In this document: positions 1-10,356 of the stretch, piece after piece
Numbering within the stretch: position 1 is the stretch's first letter
Layout: the number at the start of each line of letters is the position of its first letter
Assembly (NCBI GenBank): GCA_034440615.1
Contig: JAOTOM010005051.1
Span: 62,001 to 126,000, forward strand
Direction: 5' to 3'
DNA: 64,000 nucleotides
From: Ashinkailepas kermadecensis
Lineage: Eukaryota > Arthropoda > Thecostraca > Neolepadidae
The notes under the pieces: model-generated
What the model saw: the letters and a program-made list of their open reading frames with translations, nothing else
What the model was told of the DNA's origin: nothing
Databases searched by the model: none
Made by a program: the position numbers and the translations under genes

Positions 1-2350
1 TGTTGGCTCCCCAGCATGTAAACTGTTTAGGAAATGCCTTGAAGAGGACCTGTTCTTACACCAGTTTGTAACAGAACCAACTAGGCAGGGCTCATTCTTG
101 GACCTTGTCTTCTCGGATTTAAGTGATTTAGTTCAAGACTTGACTGTAGGAGAAACTCTGGGAAGAAGTGACCATAACATAGTGAGATTCAAGGCACATG
201 TAGCAGGGACAATCAAGGATAATTTGGCAAAGGTTCCAAATTTTAACAGGGCAGACTTTGACTGCATGAGAGCGGCTTTAAGTGCCATAAAATGGGAAGA
301 AGAATTCTCCGATTTAAATGCCTGTGAAATGTGGGAAAAGTTCAAATCTTACTTGAGGGAAATTCAGATTAGACATGTCCCCAAAAGCAAAGGCGCAAAA
401 GAAGAGTAGGAAAGCCAGCATGGCTTACACCAGATTTGACAAAAGCAATTAAGGCTAAGAAAGATGCATTTAGAGTATTTAAGGAAGCTTCAAATATAGT
501 AAATCTAAGGTTGTATCAAAAGCTAGAGACGCTGTGAAGCAGAAAACCAGAGCAGCAAAGCGAGCAAAAGAATTGGATTTGGCTAGGAACTGTAATGGGG
601 ACAGTAAAAAGTTCTTTAGTTTCTAGAAGCTAAGTAAAGTTTCAAGCACAATTGGTCCACTGGAAGTAAATGGGATTATATTGAGTGAGGATGGTGAGAT
701 GGTTGAGGAATTGAGCAGGCAGTTTAAATCAGTGTTTACATTGGAGGATGTGACTAATCTGCCAACTGTGAACCACAGCTCAGCGACAGGTGATCAGTTA
801 CATGATGTTGATTTCATTGACAGTGATGTTGTTTTGAATTATGTCAGGAAAATAAAGCCAAACAAGGCAGCAGGACCTGATGGAATTTATGCTAGGGTAT
901 TGCCGGAAGCTGAAAAAGAATTGGCAATTCCACTCAGTATAATATTTTGTAGATCAGTTTCACAAAATGAAATTCCAACCGATTGGAAAAGGGCAAATGT
1001 AGTTCCTATTTTCAAGAAAGGAGAAAGAGGGAAAGTTGAAAACTATAGGCCAGGAAGCCTCACATCACTAGTCTGAAAGGTACTTGAATCAATTATCAAG
1101 GATAAAATAGTTAGTTTTCTGGAAGGAAACAGAGTGATTCAAGATACTCAACATGGGTTTAGAAAAGGGAGATCGTGTCTCACAAATCTCTTGGACTTTT
1201 TAAATTTTGCTACAGAACAATTTGATAAGGGAAATCAGGTTGATGTAGCATATCTTGACTTTAGCAAGGCCTTTGACAAGGTACCTCATGAACGGTTAAT
1301 GATGCAGCTTCAGGCCCATGGTATTGTGGGTAGCATCCTAAAATGGATAGGGTTGTGGCTTTCAGATAGACAGCAGAGAGTGATGCTAAATGGTACAAAG
1401 TCATCATGGCAAAATGTTCTTAGTGGAGTCCCCCAGGGGTCAGTACTGGGACCACTATTGTTCATTATGTTTGTAAATAACATTGAAAGTGGCCTAAGCA
1501 GTAAGGTTTTGAAATTTGCAGATGATTTGAAGGTCTTTAGGGCAATAACAGGGCACAATGAGCAGGTCTTGCTGCAGAAAGACTTAAGACGAGCTTGTGA
1601 AGTGGTCCGAAAAATGGCAAATGAAATTTAATTTTGATAAGTGCAAAATCATGCATGTAGGTAGGCAGCATATCAAGGCTTCATACTTGATGGGTGGCCA
1701 AGTACTATCTGTGACTCAGCAGGAGAAGGACTTAGGTGTTATTTTGAACACAAAATTGGGGGCATCAGAACAGACCAAAGAAGCCAGGAAGAAGGCATTA
1801 AGAATGCTTGGGGCAATAAATAGGAACGTATCATACAAAAGTGAGGAAGTCATCAGGAAGCTTTATTGTCCATATGTCAGGCCACATCTGGAATATTGTG
1901 TCCAAGCTTGGTCCCCTAGTTATGAAAAAGATTGTTGGCTTTTAGAGAGAGAGAGTACAAAAGAGGGCAACAAAAATGGTGAATGGTATGGGCAACCTGG
2001 CATATGAGGAAAGATTGAAGAAATTGAATATGTTTTCACTTAGATATAGAAGGCTGAGAGGAGATCTCATCGAGGTCTTTAAATTTGTTCATGGTCAGGA
2101 ACAGGGTTATCTCAGGGAACTGTTTGAATTTAACAGAAATGATGCAATTAGAGGTCATCAATTCAAAATTAAAGTTAATCATAGCAGGACAAGGTTAAGA
2201 CAGTCCTTCTTCACTAACAGGGTAGTAGAACACTGGAACCAGCTGCCAGAAACCATTGTCAGTAGCAACACACTGAACATCTTTAAGAACAGCATAGACA
2301 ATCATTATAAGAATAGGGGGCTTGTTTTTCTGTATTCCAGGGAGAGTTGA
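1..2350 (+). pseudogene. CR1 LINE ORF2 (endonuclease-reverse transcriptase), broken copy A
   Basis: This is the C-terminal part of an endonuclease/reverse transcriptase of a non-LTR retrotransposon. The endonuclease tail is visible (SDHN near residue 25 of the first open stretch). Then come RT blocks: FKKGERGKVENYRP, HGFRKGRSC, YLDFSKAFDKVPH, GVPQGSVLGPLLF and FADDLKVF, with both catalytic aspartates of the FADD box retained (codon at 1521). Compared with copy C it has lost a base near 380 and gained bases near 1,587 and 1,950. It has stops where copy C has Tyr (near 625) and Cys (near 1,075). It cannot make a full protein. Family assignment is firm; the exact clade (CR1 versus L2) is inference from the 3' microsatellite and the esterase ORF1 of copy C. 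Confidence 0.88.
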
Positions 2351-2451
2351 TCAACACATTTGGTGGACAACTGGTTCAGTGTACAGAGTGCAACCAAGAA
2401 GGGCCCTTGTGGCTCATAGTTGCGCTGATCTTTTATGTCTTTATGTCTTTA
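1..2451 (+). mobile_element. CR1-type LINE, 3' part (copy A), cut by window edge
   Basis: Base 1 of the window falls in the middle of the endonuclease region. From there the sequence runs nearly identical to 25,921-28,365 (copy C, constant offset of 25,920 bases at the start). It ends at the same short tandem repeat built on TTTATGTC after a conserved 3' UTR. Non-LTR elements of the CR1 group typically end in a short microsatellite instead of poly(A), which fits. No flanking target duplication can be judged because the 5' end is outside the window. Confidence 0.9.
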
Positions 2452-2524
2452 TCAGTGTCACTCACAGCCTTTGCCTTCCACTACATTTGATTCCCATATT
2501 TGTACAAAATAGCGTGCAAGCCTG

Positions 2525-2650
2525 CCGGTGTCGTGACTTCTTCTGTCGTCGGCATTTTAGCGTGTTCAGCTACAAAATGGGCGTCTTCTGAAGGAGGGGA
2601 GAAATAGACGATACCATTTGGTAACACGAATCGGTCACTGTCACTGTGCC
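2525..2650 (-). repeat. Inverted repeat arm, pairs with 3,305-3,430
   Basis: Read on the minus strand, this resembles the plus strand at 3,305-3,430. Shared blocks include CCAAATGGTATC/TCAAATGGTATC, a CATTTCTCC-like block, GTAGCTGA and CCGACAGAAG-like sequence. The translations are similar too: HFVAEHAKMPTTEEVT against HYVAEYAKIPTEVT. It could be an old foldback element or a duplicated exon remnant; I do not recognise the peptide. Confidence 0.5.
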
Positions 2651-3304
2651 CACATAGCGCCAACAGCTCGCAAAACGAAATCTAAACCCCAGGTAAACTG
2701 TACATAACCAAGCAGTTATGTACCTCCGGTTTTCCTTTCGAATTGTGTCCACAACACATTTTCGAAAAATATATTTTTTTTTCTCGAGTACGTGCCAAGC
2801 ACTCACAGGCTACGGTGCGCAAATCTTCCCCACTAGCCCTTGGACTTGGCATGTAGTCAAGTGGTTTTTAATGATGGCCGAACTTGGATACTGCACAAAA
2901 CTGCAGGGCAAACTGCATGGTAGGGAAAATGGACTGCCAGCCAGGCTTTGAAACGAGACTAACAGCAAGGGCGGGGTTTATGAAGTTTGTGGTAGCCCTT
3001 GCGAGTGAAGACAGGGCACGGCAGGAGATATGCTACGACAGGGAACATGGTGCTGTTGTTCCATTTTCAGCATCGTAATGTCAACTTATGTTTCAGATTA
3101 TCATTGAATAAAAGTCATGGACTAATTCCGGACAAACGGTTTCCATGAAGTTTACAACTTCCCAGGAAATATACTGATTGCACCCGATCTGGCTTCCCCA
3201 CCTTTTTCCACCAATTTTTCATAATCCACTCTAACACTACCTTCTTAGGACTATTTGCTACCCAAACTGATATTTCAACTGATATTTCAGTGACAAAAAA
3301 AATC

Positions 3305-3430
3305 GACTATTTCACACAATGATGGATTCATTTCATCAAATGGTATCACCCATTTCTCCTCTACCCCTGGAAGCCGTCCATTATGTAGCTGAGTACGCCA
3401 AAATCCCGACAGAAGTCACGATGCGCAGCG
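3305..3430 (+). repeat. Inverted repeat arm, pairs with 2,525-2,650
   Basis: Partner of the minus-strand block at 2,525-2,650, with about 650 bp between the arms. The similarity is moderate (many substitutions, small gaps), so this is an old duplication. Confidence 0.5.
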
Positions 3431-4501
3431 GGCATGGATTCAATTTTATATCCCTTGAGGTGTCATCGCCCTCCCAATGCTGGCTTTCCCCATCCACCAA
3501 ATACCTCTTAGATTTCACGCTGTGTGGTATGGAGTCTCCCCCCACATGCTTTCTGAATTTCTCATTGGATCCTATGCAACCACCCCGATCCATTATCGAA
3601 AGCGGCATAATTAATGCATGCGTTCTCCTACCCTTCGCTAACCCCCAATCAATCAAATAGAAGGCCGCCGGCGCGATGGCGGTGCGGAGCGGCATAATTG
3701 CCGTGCCCCACGCTCGGCCGTGACCCCCCCCCCACGGTCAGCGACGTATTACGTGGCGATGAAAGCCCGCGGCCGGGCTGACGAGGCGCGGGAGACAGCG
3801 AGCTTCCATCGACCTTCATCGGGGTCAGCGAACCGTCGTCGACCGGCCACGTTATTGGGCAGGATCTGGCCCCGTCAAGGCTGGGAAGTGCAGTCTCGGG
3901 ATCGTGCCCGGACCGCACCGACCAGGGCTGAAGCCAGTCACATCCGGTACGCTTGGAGTGGTGTACAAACGGGAGTCGGACGGAGACAGGAGTGATATAG
4001 CGGAATATGTCATTTCTTGATTGGAAGCATACCCAGCAAAAATATTTTCGGTCGTCAGGTGTTGCATGTCTATGTCTTTGAGCTAAATGTGGTGGCTTGC
4101 AGGCTTTAGCTGGGTTTCAAGGGCACCGTGATGCTAGGTCATATGAAAGAGAAGATACTGAAATATATGCACTTCTACGAAAGCTACCTTAATATTACGA
4201 ACGTTGGGTGAGCATGTTTCCTTCAACAAGCTCAGCGTTGCACTAATACGTGTGGGCCGCTCATCGGCAATACGCTTTATATGCTGCACTGTTCGCAGTT
4301 TCCTAGGGAGTGGGGGGCGTGTTGTGACCATCAACCTGAGGCTTGGCATTTTTGGCGTACGTTAGATATCCTGAACCAGGAATTCATTCTCGACCACCTG
4401 CCCCAAGTCTAAGAAAGGCCTCCACCAGTGACAGAAATAGCCGCCGACATAAATCTTGCCACTGTCGTCCAGCGCTTAAAGTCTGCAGCTGCAGCGTAAA
4501 T

Positions 4502-5060
4502 CACCAGTGTGGTGACGTTGTGATGTTAGGCTGGATGCCAGTTGGTGACGCCGCAGTCCCATGCTCTGGTGAGCGTCTGTGACGGCCGGTGTGGCGGCTG
4601 GCCCGCATCAGCACCAGTGTGGTGACGTTGTGATGTTAGGCTGGATGCCAGTTGGTGACGCCGCAGTTCCGTGCTCTGGTGAGCGTCTGTGACGGCCGGT
4701 GTGGCGGCTGGCCCACATCAGCACCAGTGTGGTGACGTTGTGATGTTAGGCTGGATGCCAGTTGGTGACGCCGCAGTCCCGTGCTCTGGTGAGCGTCTGT
4801 GACGGCCGGTGTGGCGGCTGACCCACATCAGCACCAGTGTGGTGACGTTGTGATGTTAGGCTGGATGCCAGTTAGTGACGCCGCAGTCCCGTGCTCTGGT
4901 GAGCGTCTGTGACGGCCGGTGTGGCGGCTGACCCACATCAGCACCAGTGTGGTGACGTTGTGATGTTAGGCTGGATGCCAGTTAGTGACGCCGCAGTCCC
5001 GTGCTCTGGTGAGCGTCTGTGACGGCCGGTGTGGCGGCTGGCCCGCATCAGCACCAGTGT
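4502..5060. repeat. 110-bp minisatellite, five full units plus a stub
   Basis: Units begin with CACCAGTGT at 4,502, 4,612, 4,722, 4,832 and 4,942, a constant 110-bp step; a sixth begins at 5,052 and stops after nine bases. The units differ by only a few substitutions, so the array is young. 110 is not a multiple of three and no reading frame is maintained, so it is not coding. A diverged fragment of the unit (GTGATGTTAGGCTGGATGC) recurs at 9,221-9,243. Confidence 0.95.
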
Positions 5061-5631
5061 ACAGTGTGAAGGGAAAAACTGGCCAGAAATGCATTTCTCG
5101 ACCATTTTTTTATGCCATATTCGTGGCGCCATGGCATCAGCAAATGCTTGACGCACACCAGGTCACAGTTTTTATGACAATTTTCACAAAATTTGATGTA
5201 AACAAGAAAACAAGTCCATGGACATCGACAACATTACGTGTGGAAAAAACGATGCACGCGTGCACAAATGTTGTCGGAGTTTGACGACTGATAAAGGTAA
5301 GATGCATTCTAAAAACCTGGACAAGTGAGGTATGAAATGATAGCTGAGAACATTCTCAATGCGATAAGCAATTCAAAAAGGCATAGAACGATCCACAATA
5401 TTATATTTTTGATTAAAAATAAGTAATTACAACAGTCGTTAAATTTTTAGTACCTCCAAGTTCGATTAAGGTTTAAGAAAAACGCACAACAGCGCACAAC
5501 CAGAGACCAATCCCAATGAAATCAGCGATCCTTTGACTATATGTACCGTAAGTTTCAGCTCCACCTATATGCTCTGACACTGGTAGTGATCAATTGTATC
5601 CCGGTAGGTCGCGGTGCGATGCGGTGGCCGG
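5061..5631. other. Unassigned AT-rich sequence
   Basis: I see no gene, repeat or motif that I can support in this stretch. Confidence 0.4.
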
Positions 5632-5645
5632 CACGGGGAAGCCCC

Positions 5646-5804
5646 TGGTTGGTTATTGGTTTTACGACACGTCGACCGTTGAGTCATGTAGCGTCGCCAA
5701 TCTCTCACGCCGATTGGTCGCGGGCGAAGAGTAGCGACAGGTGAGACTCGAACCCACAACCTTTCGATTGTGAGACGAGCATCTTACCCCTAGACCACTC
5801 GTCC
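5646..5804 (-). mobile_element. tRNA-derived SINE (copy 1)
   Basis: On the minus strand it begins GGGACGAGTGGTCTAGGGG, with the A-box-like TGGTCTAGGGG. It continues through the B box GGTTCGAGTCT to a tail ending CCAATAACCAACC. A 14-bp target duplication, CACGGGGAAGCCCC, lies at 5,632-5,645 and 5,805-5,818. The anticodon-loop position reads CTCACAA, closest by eye to tRNA-Val, but the stem is imperfect. It is a retroposed element and not a tRNA gene. Confidence 0.93.
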
Positions 5805-5818
5805 CACGGGGAAGCCCC

Positions 5819-6001
5819 AGCCGGACGCCGCGACGCGCCGGCTGGCGGGGTGGTTTCACCAGGTAGCCTGATCCAGCGATCGCTGTGCAAAAAAAATTCC
5901 CTAACTGACGAGGCGACTAAGTCGAGATAGGTCGCGTAGAGCGTTTACCATGGTAGGGGAGCTGTCCTTTCCTGTAATGGTCTGGTCAGTGTGGTTGGAT
6001 T
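5819..6001. other. Short GC-rich then plain spacer
   Basis: A CpG-rich flank of the SINE insertion site, then plain sequence leading into the decayed transposase region. Confidence 0.3.
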
Positions 6002-7680
6002 TTGCTTACAGTGAAAATGGAGGTGCTTGTCAACAGAGAGGAATTAGTGGACTTGTTAACCAGTGCAAAAGCGTTTTGGCGTTGCAACTATTATGTTCAT
6101 GTATTTACTTATAGTTTGCAGTTGGTTATGGAGAAAATCCCTCAGGACTATTTCCCGATTGAGTCGTCGATTGTGGACACGAAAAAGGCGACCGACCTGA
6201 TCACCAAGAACTTAAAAGGAAAGTCGGTTAAGTGTGAGCGAGCCCAGGGTAAATTCAGAAGTCAGTTTGCGACTTATCTTTCGGGAGACGAGGTGTTCTA
6301 CGTGTCCCTAAAGCGTGGTGACCACGTCGTGAGTGATGATGAAGCTAAGACCCGCCTTGATGACGAGGCCGTGGAGGGAGCGCGAGGACGACCAGGTAGA
6401 ATCTACGATCAGCCCAGCGCCCGTTCTCAGCGTCGGGCGTCCTCAAGAGTTGCTCAACAGCACAGTTCTCTGTAGCTCGTGGAGGCTGCTAGGAAAAGTG
6501 TTTGTGCATGAAGGACGCGGCTTTCGTGCTGCGACAGGTGGGGGAATAACCGAATCGGCCCAGCAAGATTCGCCGGGCTCTCAGAAGCTCTAAAGTGAGC
6601 CAACCCGAGCGCGTGTCAGGAGACCGGGCGGTGGCAATGTGTGTGTCAGCTGACTTGTCTGTGCACGGCTACCGTATGGTCCGCCGAGTGACGAATGATG
6701 CGGCGAAGACAGACATCCTGCCTGCCTATGGAAAGGTGCATGAGACCAAGGTAGAGTGCTATCCGGCAGTCAACAGCATGCAATTCACCGAGACGTCAGT
6801 TCCCCTGGGTCATTCATCAGCTCTCTACAGGCTCTCCTGGATCATACGACGCAGCGGCTGGTGGCATATCTGCCGTCTGTCGCCCGTACGGACTCAGCTT
6901 CACCTGCCGACCAGCAGTCGACGTCATCCAGCACCTGCACTTCGGCAGTGCTTCACGTCAAATAGGAATTTAACGAGGCTACAGGGCAAGTCGTATACAA
7001 ACAGATGGGAGACGGCGATGAAGCTGCAGAACAAAATATGTTCTGTACCACTCTGATGCCTTTGCAACTAACAGTGGGTGGCACTTGCGTCTGGACCAAC
7101 CCACGCCGTCTTCAATCCGCTTCTGCCGGCCGTTGCGGATTCAGTACAAGCGCGAGACAGCAGAGGCCTCCCGGAAAGAACGAGACAGTGACGTACTCAG
7201 TAGACGTATCCGAGATACGTCTACTGAGGCCGACCTACGTCGCCGCAACAGACGGTACCAGTTTCGGAGTGGCGTACAATGTTCAACTCATCATGATTCA
7301 CAGCAAGGTGGTGAACGCTCTGACCAACACCGGCAGCAGCATGACATGCACCATTTCTGGGTGCACACCTCATCAGATAAATGACCTGTCTGCTGCCGCG
7401 GCTCGACCTGCCCGTGAGGATGCATGCCAGCTCGGTCTCTCAACTATGCATGCCTGGATTCGATGCTTTGAGTGCCTTCTCCACATTTCTTACCACCTGG
7501 AGGTCAAAGTGTGGGCAGTGTCTGGCGAAGAAAACAAGATGCGTGTGAAAGAAAGAAGGAAATAATTACAGCAGCAGTTCCGGGAGAGACTGGGTCTTGT
7601 CGTGGATCAGCCATGTGCTAGGTAGGTAGGTACGTCTAACGACGAGAACACGGCTCGACGTGCCTTCAGAGACCCATATT
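6002..7680 (+). pseudogene. Decayed transposase resembling the RAG1/Transib group
   Basis: Several open stretches in different frames read like one protein. Around 6,640-6,770: ADLSVHGYRMVRRV and ILPAYGKVHETKVECYP. After a frame change near 6,800: LQALLDHTTQRLVAYL. In the frame of 7,005: GKVVNALTNT-like SKVVNALTNTGSS, LSTMHAWIRCFECLLHIS, then KVWAVSGEENKMRVKERRK. After an in-frame TAA (7,563) the same frame continues FRERLGLVVDQP and NDENTARRAF (about 7,638-7,667). From memory this order matches uncharacterised metazoan transposases whose core resembles RAG1/Transib enzymes. That assignment is inference. The first stretch (6,002-6,475, KATDLITKNLKGKSVKC) may be its N-terminus. At least two frameshifts and two stops make it non-functional. 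No terminal inverted repeats were located. Confidence 0.5.
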
Positions 7681-8056
7681 TTACCTGTGTGTCATATCTT
7701 AGGGATGTATTTTGTATTAATTTCAGCCACTTAAGACAAGGAGATCTTGGATCTATTCTACGGAGCAATTATTAGGTCACATTTACAGTGCAGAATGCTT
7801 GCATAGCAAACGCTAACTAATAATTATGCAATGTATGAATGCCCATGGACTTCGCTTATGACGTCATTATGATGTCACTATGCATGACCGGACGTCGTTC
7901 TTTTAAAACGAGGTACACTTGATACTCATGTAGGTGTGTGCACAATTTGAGCTGTCTACCTCAATCGGTTCCGGAGATATTTCGCGGAAGCAAAATGAGG
8001 AGAGGGGAATGTTCCCTTCACTCTTGTAGATATTACCTCTGAAATTCCTGGGTTAA
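7681..8056. other. Unassigned sequence between two elements
   Basis: Possible 3' continuation of the decayed transposase region; nothing recognised. Confidence 0.3.
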
Positions 8057-9080
8057 GCAATCAATCTTCCGCGCACGTCCGGGGGGGGGCGGATATCTGC
8101 CCCCCTGCGGTTTTTCCTACTTTGCCGCCATACTAATCGGGTTAGCAAGGCCAAACCTCGCATGGCTGCTCAGTGGTCTTTTCTGCATATCCTCAGAAAT
8201 TGTTGACCCTGGGTCATCTCAAGTCAGGTCACCAGGTCAGGCGAAGTGACCTAACGTCCCTCCGAGTTCTAGGTGGCATCACTCCCACAATAATTGGGCG
8301 ATTGATTTCAAACTTATATCACGTCATGATCTTATCAGGGTCTATAATATGTATATCACGGTTTTTTCGTAGCGTTGACCTGAGGTCAGGTCGTGGCCAT
8401 GGCTTACCCATTATAGGCCTATGGAAAAATATACAAATGTTTCCTGGTTACATATTTGCTCTCGGAATGACCTCCAACCGCTATGGCGTGTAGTTGGAAG
8501 CTATTCGCAATGCTATCGCTGACATTTTTGCTCAGTGGCCCCACCAAGGTCAGCTGAGGTCACCTGAAATCACTAGCACATTTATGCGCATTATATCGCA
8601 ATGCATTGAGCTAGAAGGCTGAAATTACCGTCATTGTGCTTGTATCGCCAAGACGTCTCGATTGATATATTACATGACCTCCCTACTCTACCCCATGACT
8701 TTGACCTGGGGTCATTGTTTCGGTGACCCATCTGTTGACCTGACCTTAAATTACACAGCGTATGTCGATAGCACATTTCAAGGGCTGTCGAATAGCATTT
8801 GCAGTTTGTTTCTATCTGTTACAGGTCCTGAGATATGTGCCAATATCTGAGGGTCCCACCCAATCTGGTCGAATTTGACATATGATGACCCAGCGACCTA
8901 AATATTGACCTGAGCGAGAAAATGACCGAAATACTTGCGATAGAGCTTGTCACCAGCTATCCAAAGCCGTTTTCCGTTTGTCGCTACCTAGCATAGTTCT
9001 CGAGATCTTAGGGGGGGGGGCAGACATCTGCCCCCCCCCCGGACATGCGAAGTTGGCGCGGGCCGCCGGACATGCGAGTG
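8057..9080. mobile_element. Non-autonomous DNA element rich in GGTCA motifs
   Basis: TTAA at 8,053 and 9,081 brackets a segment whose ends carry inverted G-runs: GCACGTCCGGGGGGGGGCGG near 8,072 and its counterpart around 9,010-9,050. The interior has roughly sixteen GGTCA/TGACC pentamers, including the everted pair TGACCTGAGGTCA at 8,376. The right end (GAGATCTTAGGGGGGG) matches the corresponding part of the elements at 54,856 and 20,644, so this is a diverged relative. The exact outer boundary is uncertain because the outermost ~15 bp of the two ends do not match well. Confidence 0.6.
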
Positions 9081-10356
9081 TTAAGACAATAGAGCTTCTC
9101 CATATCTTCGAAATGTGAAGCTCTTTCGATTAAGACCAAAATCGCCCCTGTAACTAGCATACTTTGTCCGCAATGATTTATGGCCAGTTTTTTCCTCGAG
9201 TTATCAGTGTGCAGTGTGGTGATGTGATGTTAGGCTGGATGCATTTGCGATCGTTGTGAATCCGAGCTGACCATTTGTCCAAATATTCAGACGTTGGAAC
9301 ACTTCATAACCATGCGCTGACGACTTGCCACCGGCTACTGATGGAAATATGAACCTAGCACTACCCAAAAACAAACGAGACCTACACAAAATAGTCATGC
9401 AGTGCTACACTATAACAACTGTATCTGTACAAATGGCAACGATTTGGACTGCAGTCTGTATAACCCTAGATTACATTTCCCTTTGAAGATTGTAGGTTTT
9501 GCAATGATTTTCCTTGGAAGATTTCGTCGAACTTCGGAGTGCAATTTCCTTGTAATTATCTATGCATTGTTTTACATAGCGAACACAGTAAATCCCTATC
9601 GGCGGCGCTTTATGCTGGCACATGTTCAACAGGCATGTTCTGCATGGTCCGAACATGGCTTACGTTTTAAGGCCACTGATATGGCGAACGGACAGGGTAA
9701 CTCGACTCACAAAACTGGAGAGGTCACCCTCCGAATCACTATTTGGTTTTTTCTCGTCTCAGCCAGGACAGAACTGCACGTGCGGTGTTACTGCAGCTTG
9801 TCTTTCAATTTTTGAAATGCCGACATATTTTGAGCGTACCGATGAGCAAAGTTGCCCACCAGTCTTAACCACTACCTACGATATATCTACGACATGACTA
9901 GTTCAGGATTCTGGATGTCATCGCGTCCTGTGCAATGGTAACTCAACAAGTGAATACCAGGGTCCTTATTATGAGCGTTAATTATCGTGGGGGCAGAAAT
10001 ATTTCAAACGGCAATTACCTCTATAAGCACTGATGCATGAAGCAATAAATGAGATAACCGCCAGCTGCAGACGGGAGGAGGAAGGCCAAGGACCACAAAT
10101 CAATGGCTCGTGTATAATTAGTTATCCAGTTGTTCTTTCAGGGATTTCAGGGATTGCATATTATATTTAAATTATTTCCCATTTTGCGATTTGAAGATAT
10201 GAAAGGATTTTTTTCAAGCGGTTTATGAATTGGATTGCAGTAGCTGTGAAAAGGATTTTGATTATTCTTGCTGTCCAGCTAATGAAAAGACACCGTTACT
10301 GTCTGCTAGTGTGGTCGGGCTGCACAGTCCGCCCCCACCCCACCCCCGGAACTGAC
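9081..10356. other. Intergenic or intronic; no exon found
   Basis: Contains a fragment of the 110-bp minisatellite unit (9,221-9,243). If the HMG-CoA synthase gene is intact, this is part of the intron after its exon at 10,357-10,512. I looked for the next expected peptide (GFMIFHSPYCK-like, with the catalytic His) on the minus strand and did not see it. Confidence 0.4.

Larger units (their letters stand above)
2452..4501. other. No gene recognised; inverted repeat and a GC-rich patch
   Basis: No host exon was recognised. The stretch holds two inverted ~125-bp repeats (listed separately). A CpG-rich patch at about 3,660-3,990 has short open frames on both strands, but nothing in their translations is recognisable. 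The rest is AT-rich and featureless to me. Confidence 0.5.
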
